Part shown: one piece after another, positions 49,101 through 59,859 of the stretch
How the letters are laid out: the number at the start of each line of letters is the position of its first letter
Numbering within the stretch: position 1 is the first letter of the stretch
NCBI RefSeq assembly: GCF_958295425.1
Contig: NC_081141.1
Coordinates: forward strand, 22,184,884-22,248,883
Reading direction: 5' to 3'
Source of the DNA: Solea solea
Lineage: Eukaryota > Chordata > Actinopteri > Pleuronectiformes > Soleidae
Length of the DNA stretch: 64,000 bases
The notes under the pieces: generated by a model
What the model saw: only the letters and a program-made list of their open reading frames with translations
The model's database searches: none
Told to the model about the DNA's origin: nothing
Made by a program: the position numbers and the translations under genes

Positions 49101-51482
49101 TCACACAGGTGTGTTTGTGTGGTCTTCACAGTGCTCTTTAAATCTAACTTTTCTCAACCCCGGTCCTCGACGACCCCTGTCCTCCATGTTTTAGATGTTT
49201 CTCTGCTCCAACACATCTGATTCGATTAGTCAGCTCATCATCAAGCTCTGCAAAAGCCTGACAACACAACCCACTCATTTGAAAACATGCAGGACAGCGG
49301 TCCCCGAGGACCAGGATCTGGGAAAAAAACCTGGTCTCGAGAAATGCCAGTGAACACAGATTTCTCTTCCCATCTTTCAGGTTTCAATGCTGAACCAGAA
49401 TGTGTCAGAGATGATGAGCTCGTGGACTTCACAGAAAGGCTTCCCATTGGTCACTGTGAGCCTCAAGGGCGACCAAGTGACCTTCACCCAAGAGCACTTT
49501 CTACTCACATCTGATAATGCGACACATACGTCCACGTGGGTCGCATTAGCACAAACTGAGATCAACTCACAGATCATAAAAATGCTGTAATCAACCTGTA
49601 ATAACCATGTAATGTGCTCTCTCTCTCTCCAGCTTGTGGAATATTCCACTGACGTACGTAAACGACAGCTGTAGTTCGGCCCCTGAATGCAGACAGGTGT
49701 TTACGCTGAAGACCAAGACAGGTAAAACACTTTGATTCATCTTTTACTTCTCAAGATAAACCAGTGTTGTTGTTGTTGTTATTGTTTTTTTAAACATTCT
49801 ATATGGGGACCCACTTTTTAAAGATGACAAACCATTGTCACCCAATTCATGGGATTTTTATTGCCTTTACCGTAATACCTTATATTATTTTGAATAGGTA
49901 AACCAGACATTTTCAAACGATTGTATTTGATAAATGAATTGTATGCATGCATGTTATGTAAAACATACACATGTTAACAAACAACAAGACATACTATGAT
50001 AAACCAACACATACAAGACAAATGGGCTGAGACACTAAAAGAAAGAAGAAAAAGAATGAATGACAAATAACAGTGATGTCACATTTTAAGCAACATATTT
50101 AAAGTACTGTCTATTGGGAGTGACTTATCAAAATTAATTGTAAATGAACAGAAAAATCTAGTGCAGCATATTTTACCATAGTTTTTTGACCAAATATATT
50201 CTAATATGATTACAGTCAAAAACTTGGGAAATGGATTATCTTAATCCTGACAAGCTGGCTTTTTGTTTTAAGATCCTATGCCATATTATCGGTTATTGGT
50301 TTGCGGCATGCGGACTGCTGTGTGCCCGGGTTAGACTCAAATCTTTAGTCTTGTGTTTTATCGCCGTTTCTCCCCCAGAACAATGTGAGTTTCCTGACCG
50401 TGTGCGCGTGTTTCTCCACGTCTTTGTCATGATTTCAGGCACTCTTAAACTGCCGGGCAGTGTGAAGTGGCTGAAACTGAACTACAGGAACACGGGCTTC
50501 TACGTCGTCAACTACGGAGACGAAGGCTGGGCTGCTCTTAGGGAGGCTTTGTCCAGCAACGTCGGTGTCCTTACAAGTGATGACCGGGCCTCGCTCATAC
50601 ACAACATCTTTGCTCTCTCCAGGTATGAGAGACAAATTCTCCTTTTCCCGTTTTCACTCTTTTCCACCACTTTTCCCCTCACTTGCTTTTGTGTTCAACA
50701 GACTGGGACGCGTGTCCTTCCATCAAGTCCTCAACCATTTATACTACATGACCAATGAAACGGAGACCTCTCCAGTGACGGAGGCCTTGTTGCAGCTTCA
50801 AAACATTTACAGGCTGCTTGACAAGAGACAGGAGGTTGGTCTGGTGGCTCGCATGAAGGTAATAAACACACACGCTCTCCTCATACTCAAATATAATCAT
50901 TATCGTGGTGAACCAAAAGTGAAATAGGCTGTTTTCCTAAGTTCCTGTTGCCCCATATAGTGTTTAAATGATAGTTTATGATAACATTTCTACTGTTTTA
51001 ATGTTTGCGTACTAATCTTTTCTTTTCTTCCTTTCCTATGACAGAATTACATTCTGCGTCAGTTTGGTTCACTGATGGCTAACCAAACGTGGGGAGAAGA
51101 GAACAGCGTGTCTAAACAGGAGCTGCGCTCAGCCCTGCTGGAGACGGCTTGTCGTCTGAGAGAAGAAAACTGCATCAGGCGAGCCAAAGCGCTGTTCAAA
51201 CAGCACGTCGAGTCCAACGGGACGATGCGGTACGTAAAAAACACACAAGGGAAAACCTCCGGGAACAGAGAAGTAACACACGTTCACACGTTTCCCGTTC
51301 CTTTCTGTAGGATACCAGGCGATCTGCAGCGAGTTGTGTTCACCGTGGCTGCGCAGTCAGACGAGGACTGGGTGACTCTGCTCAACATGTACGCCAACAC
51401 CACATATGATGCGGAGAAGCGGAAAATGATACGGGGCCTGGCGTCCACGCAGAACACTCGCCAATTAGTATGGTAAGCTAGT

Positions 51483-51516
<34 letters not shown>

Positions 51517-52708
51517 TCCAGGTAATACTCATGTTACACAGTCACACTTTGGGGACTTGTCTTCCTTATGGGGACAATTACATTTTAAGGCAAAGGCATG
51601 TTGTATGGTTTGGATAAGGTCAGGGTAAGGGTAAGGTTAAGGTTAAGGAGATGGCTATGACCTGGATGACTGAGAACCTTCACAGACTTCATGTAACTGG
51701 ATTTACTAAATCTAATCTTGAAAGGAAGTCTCATCAGTGCTCTCTGATGCACAGTCTATGTAGCACATGAGTTGTAACTTCTTGGCTGACACCTGTAGTT
51801 CAGTGAGCACAAAGGACACGTTTTTTTTGTTAAAATGAAAGATTTCTGATTTTTCAGCTCCTTGAATGTGAATATTTTCTGGTTTCTTTGCGCCGCATAA
51901 CGAAGAAATCGTTAAAAGTGAATCATTTTTGGTTCGTGGACAAAAGAAGACTTCATCATTTCCAGATCTAACATTTTTCAACATTTTATGGACCAAACGA
52001 TTAATAAATTAAATTGTCGTTAGTTGCAAAACCTAGTTTGAACTACGAACGGGTTGTTTTAAAGAAGTTTGAGAAATCATTTGAGGCGACTGTAGCGACG
52101 TGAAGAGCGCTTGAACTGAGCACTTACTTCATCCTGTGTAGGATTCTGAAGACGGCTCTGAACGGAGACATCATCCAGACACAGGAGTTGCCCTTGGTCA
52201 TCAGCACTGTGTGCAACAACTTTGCTGGCTACTTGTTTGCCTGGGATTTCATCCGAGAAAACTGGGACCGACTCATAGAAAAGTAAGCGTTTGCTCTCTG
52301 GCTTCACGTATGTTCTAAAAACTAATAAAAGAACAAGATGAAAGACACTTTTATTACATTGTTCTCACTCTAGGTTCCCTGTGGGCTCGTATGCCCTCCA
52401 GTCAATCATCAAATCTTCCACCTCTCAGTTCTCCACACCAGCACACCTCGATCAAGTACGTGCTGTAGCATATGCCACTCAATGAATTGAATCTTTTCAT
52501 GTACGTAATGAAGTCTGAATTGAAATAAGATGGACCTGGCCACAGCTTAACATGTGTTTTTGTGTGCGTGGTGCAGGTGCAGTGTTTCTTCTCCAGTCTG
52601 AAGGAGCGCGGCTCTCAGATGAGGAGCGTACAGGAAGCTTTAGAAACCATTAGGCTGAATCAGCGCTGGATGGACCAGAACCTGTCTACACTCCGAAAAT
52701 GGCTCTAA
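40147..52708 (+). CDS. lnpep: Leucyl-cystinyl aminopeptidase (IRAP/oxytocinase), M1 family
   Basis: Twenty-two coding exons: 40147-40174, 42499-42593, 43805-44007, 44894-45005, 45160-45417, 46284-46474, 46581-46719, 46975-47109, 47217-47337, 48242-48393, 48490-48603, 48713-48844, 48974-49108, 49381-49535, 49633-49721, 50439-50622, 50702-50858, 51045-51229, 51311-51472, 52142-52282, 52374-52455, 52577-52708. Frames close to 1033 residues (human 1025). It is a type II membrane enzyme of GLUT4 storage vesicles and endosomes; it cleaves oxytocin, vasopressin and angiotensin IV-class peptides and trims cross-presented antigen. The cytoplasmic part keeps [17 protein letters not shown], the two dileucine motifs ([14 protein letters not shown]) and the acidic cluster between them. 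The membrane helix is in exon 4. GAMEN is at 438-442, HELAH at 473-477 with Glu496 eighteen residues on, and the catalytic Tyr at 558. Start chosen from MDPF matching human MEPF. Intact. Confidence 0.97.
40175..42498 (+). other. lnpep intron 1
   Basis: A 2.3-kb intron (donor G|GTAAGC, acceptor CTTTCTCAG) in AT-rich unique-looking DNA. No repeat array or internal gene seen. Intron 2 (42594-43804) is similar, with a poly-T run near 43380-43397. Confidence 0.7.
48151..48184. repeat. Perfect inverted repeat in lnpep intron 9
   Basis: ACATGTGGTTTGTAC, then AAAT, then GTACAAACCACATGT: 15-bp perfect arms with a 4-bp loop. It lies 57 bp upstream of the acceptor of exon 10, the exon encoding GAMEN and HELAH. 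Confidence 0.9.
49152..49323 (+). mobile_element. hAT-like non-autonomous element in lnpep intron 13
   Basis: Left end TCTCAACCCCGGTCCTCG and right end CGAGGACCAGGATCTGGGA are imperfect inverted repeats. The interior has GATGTTTCTCTGCTCC and ACACATCTGATTC, shared with 8527-8650 in opposite orientation. A common small fish element, harmlessly intronic here. Confidence 0.65.
51485..51514. repeat. (TG)n microsatellite in lnpep intron 19
   Basis: About 14 TG units directly after the exon 19 donor, followed by a GT-flanked telomere-like repeat copy (51530-51690). Confidence 0.9.
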
Positions 52709-55465
52709 TACAGACACTCCACCTCGTGTCGGGCTCAGTGACAGACGAACGGAGAGAGTGTTGGAATGATAACAGCAGTGTTTGCACTACTGTAGGGACT
52801 GTGTCTCCTAACTTTATCCACAGAGAAGTAAACAAACCCAGAGTCTGTCTTTCACCTGGCTGGACAAGGTGTCAGATTTTCTGAGACTGGGACCTGTAGA
52901 TCCCGAGCTCAGGGTGCCAGTCCTGGTATCAATCTCAGTCCTCATTGAGGATAGCGACTGATCACTGACCACATGAGGTCAGTTTGACACCACTTCCCCC
53001 CGCCCCCTTCCCTTTACTCAAATATACACATAGACATCAACAAAATGATGTCTGTACACGTGATTGTATGTGTTTGCACAAGTCCAGGATGGATTGGGAG
53101 CATTCAGACCTGTACTTGGTGTAATCCAGATGTGATTTAAATCACTCAGGATGGATGTTCATACCAGGTCTGAACGCGGCTCAGTGCGTTTGACAGCGAA
53201 GCCCCATGTCTAACAAAGTGGTACAGTTCGGTTTCGTATGACACCTTTTGCAAGTACGCGCTCCTTCGATTGTCAGAATTTGTGACGGTACCAAAATGAG
53301 CATTCCGTACATCCCCACCTCTCAGTACCCTTCTGCTGGGCTACCGAGCGCAGAGGTCCAGCACCTGAAGAGTGGAGCTGGAACTGGGAATGTCTGTTTG
53401 TCTGTTTGTCTGTTTGTTTATTTGTTTGTTTGTTTTTTTACGCGTGTCATTCTGGTGTGATGTCACGCTATTTATATACAGTAGCTGGGTGGAAACGCAA
53501 GTCAGACCAGGTTTTTGTACCACTGTGAGCTCGAGCGCTCTGAACCGCTTTGTTGAAACGCAGCCAAAACAAACGCAACCTCCTCAGCGCTACGTTGCGG
53601 TGTCGACCAAGCTCTCACATAATGCAGTCCTCACGCCTGAGCAGACAATCAAGCTTCTCCCAAACTTAGGCTCAGCTCGCTCTCAGGCACTTCACTCCAT
53701 GAGCTGTTTGATGGCCACTTCACAAAAAAGAAAAAGGAGCAAGTTTGAAGAATGTCTGTGTGTTTGTGTCGTCTGTAGACGCAGCTGCCGCTGACCCCTC
53801 CGTACTCGAGATGTGTTAGGGTTCTTAATTAAGCTACGCTCATGTCACTGTCGTACTACTTTAGTCATAGTTTGGCAAGAAGACTGGGGGTTTATTTCAC
53901 CGATAGCTTTATATTTCTGCATCACATGAATGTACTGACGAAACCTCCCCACTGTGTGCAGTAGATGGCGCGCTGCTCACAACACGTGCAGATTTGAATC
54001 AACAGCCAATGTGTCTTAGACGAGAGAAGGCCGCGCACACTGGAGCCAAATGTTTCCTTCCTGTCTTTCCTCCTTCCTTCCTATCAGCCCAATTTACCTC
54101 AAATTTAAAGCGTATCTATTTTAATTGCTCTCTCGCGATCATTGCGGTCTCTGTAAACTCATTCTTTACCTCCGCGTGCTTGTATAAACTTGTAATTATG
54201 ATGTAAATATGCTCAAGCCGACTGTACAACCCTCGCAGTTTTAGATGTTAAAACATTTTTACATATGCTTTATTTTCTGTAAGCACACTATATGTGTATA
54301 TATGTATATATATATATATATATATACACACACATATATATATATATATACTTATTACCGTGTTTCCTGATTTTAGAGCACCCACCACAGGGAGGTACGT
54401 TGTTGTTGTTGAATGTTTTAGTTTTAAGGGCTAATGTGCAAAGTGTATAGAAGGACATCCGTATTGGCCGTAATGAGTCTGTCCAGCTCATTGGCCAATA
54501 AGAAATACAGAAGATGAACCAGCTGCATTGCTCCTGATAAAAACAAACAAAAAAACATTTATTTGCTCCGAGATGTTATTTAAACACAGTTGTACTCTCT
54601 CACTCCAAGCTTTATTTTAAGTCCGTACTCGTCGACTTCATCCTCTTGCGTTAATGAAGATAATTGCTGTTTTATTTAGATTTTTTTTGTCACGCTTGTG
54701 TTTTGAATTTGTGGTTCTCATATTTGTGTTACAGCCTCTATGTGTGAATTATGTGTTTTATAGAAGGAATACAATCATTAGTGTAAAAGAACCCCTCTTC
54801 CACCTGACCGTGTGCATTAATGGGATCATTTGCTTATGTGTGCCCTTGTCACTCCTGCAGGTTATTTAGTTAGTTAGTTGGTTAGTAGGGGTGGTTGTTA
54901 TGTTTTGGTACGGGTTTGCTGGTTGAACCTCAGAGCAGTTCCGTTTTACTGACGCTGTAAAAGAAACGACTGAGTCCACACTCTCCCCGGGTTAACAGTG
55001 GAGCGACTCACTCCAATCTTGTTCGTTCTAGTTTCAGAGACTGTGACCCTGTGATCCACGCCTACCTATGCCTTTAAGTGCACATTGAATAGTTTAAAAT
55101 CCTGAATGTATAAAGGATTATATTATATACATATATATGAAGGATTGTACTGTTGTGGAGACACATTGTCATTCTAGACACTTTTCCTTTTAAATTGACA
55201 GAGGAGATCCCCTTTAACGAGTGGGACATTGCAATTAGCATGATGGCACATGATGATTTCCCCTTTATTTTTCGGTTAGGAAATGAAAATGATCAGGTAC
55301 AGGGTTCAGTCAGAGCAGAGGTGTAGTAGAGAAGAATACCTTATGTATTCTGCCTTTAATGTTTTCTTTATTCTTGCACTGGGAGAAATACTGCAGATGC
55401 TTTGACAATGTGTTGCTTTCCATGTGAATGAAAAATAATATAAATAAAGTTGTTGTTTTTTTTTC
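52709..55465 (+). other. Probable lnpep 3'UTR
   Basis: Runs from the lnpep stop to just past AATAAA at 55443-55448, which is followed by a GT/T-rich stretch as expected of a cleavage site. It would make a 2.7-kb 3'UTR; human LNPEP also has a long one. It contains a (TTTG/TCTG)n tract at 53390-53440 and an AT/CA repeat at 54297-54350. No coding feature. Confidence 0.5.
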
Positions 55466-55606
55466 CTGAAAGTGAAACTGAACGCTTCTCAGTCGTACCG
55501 CTAGATGTCTTTCTTGCTCTTCTAGAAACTTGCTTGTTTTGGCTGTTAACCTCTTTCAAATGGTTCACGTGAGAGACGCACGACTGCAGTTTAACTAATT
55601 GGCCTC

Positions 55607-55612
<6 letters not shown>

Positions 55613-55640
<28 letters not shown>
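55613..55640. repeat. (TG)n microsatellite
   Basis: About 13 TG units, followed by a GT-flanked repeat copy with TCAGGACCAGCAG wording. Confidence 0.9.
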
Positions 55641-55641
<1 letters not shown>

Positions 55642-56539
55642 ACTTGTGGATCGCTGCAGGATCTTTTCTGACCTGGTCAGGACCAGCAGTCCACACAGAG
55701 ACCAAAACCTGGCCCTAATGATTTCACAATTAAGATTTGAATTATGATTGAGTGAAGGGTGAAGGAAGTGTTCAGGGTGGAGTATTTGAGCAAGAGAGCG
55801 AGGGAGTGGTGCAGTTTGGTGTATCTTACCAGAAAATGACTTCGGTAGAAGTTGAAGTAACTTTCTTTTTTTACTTTTTATTACTTAAATCTCAATCTGT
55901 GCCGCTTTATCTTTAAAATCTTTCAAATTTCCCCATGCATTATATTTTACATTGCCACAAATATAAAGTTTAACCTCAGTAATCCTTGACCCACCTCTCG
56001 TGGACATAAACCATAATATGCAGCAGCAGCAGCCTTTATCAGGTACTCTCAGTTCCGGGCTCTTGTTTATCAGTGAAGAAAAATCATTTGATGCTCTCTT
56101 CAAAATGTCTTTAGTCTTTCTCTTCCAGGACCTAGGCATACTGAAATTGAAAGAAAACATGAAATATAAAGAAAACTTCGTTTGGGGGTAGGTTGTAACA
56201 TTTAAGAATGTTGTTCCAACTAACCCAAACTCTTGTATCCATGAACTAAAAACAAATATTTTATTTGACGTTTGCTACATGGTGCTAATTCTTCTCATGT
56301 GGAATAAGTACTGAAAAGAGCTTGTGGAAAGTGAATCAGGCGATTCCTAACTTGAATGTGTTACAACTGACCCATGTTACAACTATCCCCGGTCCCCCCC
56401 CCCCTTATCATTTTTAAATATGTTTTTCAAATGGAAATAAGAAAAAAATTTGTAATTTCACCCTAATCCTGACACTAACCTTAACTTAACCTTAACCTCA
56501 CTTTAAAATGTAGTCATTTACATTTTTGGGACTTTTTGT

Positions 56540-57000
56540 GTGCGTGGGTTTTCTCCGGGTTCTCCGGCTTCCTCCCACAGTCCAAAAACATGCAATATGG
56601 GGATTAGGTAATTGGTCACTCTAAATTGGGCAGCCTGTGACCAAATGGAAAGGGAACTTGGCTTGTAACCAGAAGGTCGCTGGTTCAAGTCCCCACCAGG
56701 TCGAAAGGGCTGGGGTACCCAACCCCCATTGCTCCCCGGGCGCTACTTAGTGTGACAGCCCACTGCTCCTTATTCTAGGATGGGTCAAAATGCAGAGAAT
56801 AATTTCCCTAAGGGAATTAGTAAAGTATCTAAAATAAAATTAAAAAAATTGACCGTAGGTGTGAATGTGAGAGTGAATGGTTGTGTGGCCCTGCGATGGA
56901 CTGCCGAACTGTCCAGAGTGTACCTCGCCTATCGCCCTATGTCAGCTGAGATTGGCACAGCACCCCTCCAGTGGAGGATAGATGATGGATGGATTTTTGT
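56540..57000 (-). repeat. Family D dispersed repeat, inverted copy, split by a SINE
   Basis: Reads GGGTTCTCCGGCTTCCTCCC and CAGTCCAAAAACATGCAATA to the left and GTGTGAATGTGAGAGTGAATG, GGCCCTGCGATGGACTG to the right. This is the reverse-strand version of the repeat at 58180-58515. The two halves are separated by the SINE at 56629-56845. Confidence 0.65.
56629..56845 (+). mobile_element. tRNA-derived SINE inserted in a family D repeat
   Basis: A tRNA-like head with a B box, GGTTCAAGTCC (56682-56692), is followed by a body ending AATTAGTAAAGTATCTAAAA and an A-rich tail. The host repeat word AAATTG occurs on both sides (56623-56628 and 56846-56851), as expected of a target-site duplication. Confidence 0.75.
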
Positions 57001-57599
57001 CTCCATAATGATGACAAGTCCCCACAGATTTAGGTCCCCACAACATGAGGAATACCAGGAACACACAACACACGCAAGTTCATGCAGCTATTCTTTAAAA
57101 AAACACTGTTGACTTCCTTTGATTTGGACAGCATGACCGAAACACCTCCCCTAACCTTTACCACAACTAGTTGCTACTTGCTTAACCCTATCATTAACCT
57201 AACCACATTTTAAATCTTAGCCTTAAACTTAAACAGTTTCTCAGAAATGGACCACAATTTGGTCTCCAACGGTGTCGTGTTCTTAACATAGTGTTTGCGG
57301 GACAAAACTGTGTCTGAACACAAGCGACCACTTTATTATCCTGCCTCACCCACACATCCGCCTGTCATCACCGGACACCAACACACCAATACAAAAAGTG
57401 GTCAAGACTGTAACTTTCCAAAACAACAGCTCTTTTCTGCATACTCCAGGACATCTTCAGGGGTATCAGGTGTCCATGGTTGTGTCTCACTACTTCCTGA
57501 AATAAATCCACAATGTAGGATCTTGGCGTGCAATGGCTCTGGATCACAATTCCTCATGTTTTTAGTGTTGGTGACCCATGCTTGCTCTCCTGGAGACAG

Positions 57600-58080
57600 G
57601 TCACTGAGATTTCTTTGCCACAAGCAGCATCAGACATCCTCTTCTCCCTTTCCTGGCGAGACGGCGAGCTGCAGTCTGGCAGCGCACGATCCAGCTCTGA
57701 GGCACTGTGGTGCGCAGACGTGGACCCATGAGGAGTCGAGCGGGGCTGTAACCATCCTGAAGAGGTGTGGCCCCGTAGGCAAGTAGAGCCATATAAGGTT
57801 CATCCGCCTTTTTCAGGAGATTCATCACTGTTGGGGCCCGCTCATTCCGCCTCACCGTTACCTTATGGAACCTGTGGCTGCTGTGGCTGCTGGTGACATG
57901 TTTGAAACCATATGAGGCTGCAAAGGACGTGAAAGCTTGAGGACATCAAAGTCTCAGGAATGCCATGACGAAAAATTGAAGTGTGTGATTACATTCGTGA
58001 ATACCTGGAATAGTCAACTACAAGCACATACATTTTGAGATTTGTGCCAAGGCCTGTAAGGGTATTGTGATGGAACGAAT
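57600..58080 (-). mobile_element. Ty3/gypsy-type retrotransposon integrase relic
   Basis: On the minus strand a broken frame reads a DYSRY-type integrase core motif near 58020. Further on, SYGFKHVTSS and NERAPTVMNLLKKADEPY are followed by YGATPLQDGYSPARLLMG, all hallmarks of Ty3/gypsy pol integrase. The 84-codon open part is 57855-57601. The upstream part is frame-broken, and no reverse transcriptase or LTR is evident nearby. This is a dead fragment, not a gene. Confidence 0.75.
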
Positions 58081-58179
58081 GAGCGGCTCCCTGTAATGGT
58101 GTTTCTCTTGGCGTTTCTCTCACGTCACACCATGAAAGAGATGATGATAATTGTTATTTCTCACTCACTCACTCATCTT

Positions 58180-58515
58180 CTACCGCTTTATCCTCCCCAT
58201 GAGGGTCGTGGAGGTCAATGGTGCCAATCTCAGCTTGACGTAGTGCGAAAGACGGGGTAGCAGTCAGCGGTCCATCACAGGGACACAGAGACAAACAACC
58301 ATCCACTTTCAATTTTGAGTGTCCAATTTACCTCATACCCTCATTTTTGGACTGTGGTTGGAAACTGAGAACCCGGAAAAAAAACCCACGCACACACAGG
58401 GAGAACATGCAAACTACATGCAGAAAGACCCTTGTTCCGACCGGGGCGCGGACCCTGGTCTTCTTTCTGCAAAGTCAAGAGTGCTAACCGCTCCGCCAAC
58501 CCTGTGGCCCCTAAT
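58180..58515 (+). repeat. Family D dispersed repeat, best copy
   Basis: Opens CATCTTCTACCGCTTTATCC, passes through GTGTCCAATTTACC and ACCCACGCACACACAGGGAG, and ends with a tRNA-like inverse head (AGAGTGCTAACCGCTCCGCC). Related copies lie at 10300-10460 and 56540-57000, a short fragment lies at 61130-61205, and the erap2 intron 4 array derives from its first part. Confidence 0.6.
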
Positions 58516-58679
58516 TGTTATTATTAATGTTATTACATTTTTGAAATGCACCTCGTCTCCGTCTCTCCTCTCATGTGAGCTTTTTCATGTGAAAAATGTG
58601 AATCTTCAACTTCGGTGTCATCAGTTCTACTCAATGGTTCAAGGACCTGGAGGGAAACCAGAACAATGCAACAAAAGTC

Positions 58680-59505
58680 AAGTTCATGCAGGTCCAGATT
58701 CTTGCTTCATGCAGGTCCAGATTCTTTCTTCACGCAGGTCAAGATTCTTTCTTCATGCAGGTCAAGATTCTTTCTTCACGCAGGTCAAGATTCTTTCTTC
58801 ACGCAGGTCCAGATTCTTTCTTCATGCAGGTCCAGATTCTTTCTTCACGCAGGTCAAGATTCTTTCTTCATGCAGGTCAAGATTCTTTCTTCACGCAGGT
58901 CAAGATTCTTTCTTCATGCAGGTCAATATTCTTTCTTCATGCAGGTCAATATTCTTTCTTCATGCAGGTCAAGATTCTTTCTTCATGCAGGTCAATATTC
59001 TTTCTTCATGCAGGTCAAGATTCTTTCTTCATGCAGGTCAATATTCTTTCTTCATGCAGGTCAATATTCTTTCTTCATGCAGGTCAATATTCTTTCTTCA
59101 TGCAGGTCAAGATTCTTTCTTCATGCAGGTCAATATTCTTTCTTCACGCAGGTCAAGATTCTTTCTTCATGCAGGTCAATATTCTTTCTTCACGCAGGTC
59201 AAGATTCTTTCTTCATGCAGGTCCAGATTCTTTCTTCATGCAGGTCCAGATTCTTTCTTCATGCAGGTCTAGATTCTTTCTTCATGCAGGTCCAGATTCT
59301 TTCTTCATGCAGGTCCAGATTCTTTCTTCATGCAGGTCCAGATTCTTTCTTCATGCAGGTCAAGATTCTGTCTTTACGCAGGTCCTGATTCTTTCTTCAC
59401 GCAGGTCCTGATTCTTTCTTCACGCAGGTCCAGATTCTGTCTTCGTGCAGGTCCAGATTCTGTCTTCGTGCAGGTCCAGATTCTGTCTTCATGCAGATCC
59501 AGACA
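58680..59505. repeat. 24-bp minisatellite, about 34 copies
   Basis: The unit is ATTCTTTCTTCATGCAGGTC followed by AAGA, with CACGCAG for CATGCAG and CCAGA or AATA variants. Because 24 is a multiple of 3 and the unit has no stop in any plus frame, three overlapping open frames of 240-320 codons arise. None has a start context, domain or splice context that supports a gene. Confidence 0.95.
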
Positions 59506-59734
59506 CGTAACATAAATAATAATAAACAATATGCATGACCAGTGTACCCTCACAAAGACGAAAACTTTAATACATTTTCGCTACAATTTAGTTTCAGTTA
59601 AGTGTCCGCATCTGGAGTTTGAAGAGAGGGTGCTGGAAAGTAAGTGTTATAACGTGATACAACTGTTGTATATCTGCTCCTCTCTCTTCTGTCTCTACCC
59701 ACGCCAACCCCCCCCCTGTCTCCCATTTTTCCTT

Positions 59735-59855
59735 TCACCCCAACCGGTCGAGGCAGATGGCCACAAATGTTTGTGTCTGGTTCTGTCAGAGATTTCTTCC
59801 CTTGTGATTCGGTGCTATACAAATAAAATTGAACTGAATAGAATTGAATTGAATC
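59735..59855 (+). repeat. LINE L2-type 3' tail fragment
   Basis: Contains CCAACCGGTCGAGGCAGATG, TCTGGTTCTGTCAGAG, TTTCTTCC and GGTGCTATACAAATAAAATT, ending in tandem GAATTGAATTGAAT. This is the typical end of the fish L2-type non-LTR element, here with its middle deleted. Confidence 0.7.
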
Positions 59856-59859
59856 AGAA

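Noticed and set aside
57295..57786. 163-codon plus-strand open frame
   Set aside because: Partly antisense to the gypsy integrase relic; no domain in this direction.
58319..59411. Three overlapping open frames of 240-320 codons
   Set aside because: They are the 24-bp minisatellite read in three frames; no domain, no splice context, all frames equally open.
58680..59505. Regular short repeats resembling a CRISPR array
   Set aside because: Units are contiguous with no unique spacers, and the genome is a fish nuclear genome.
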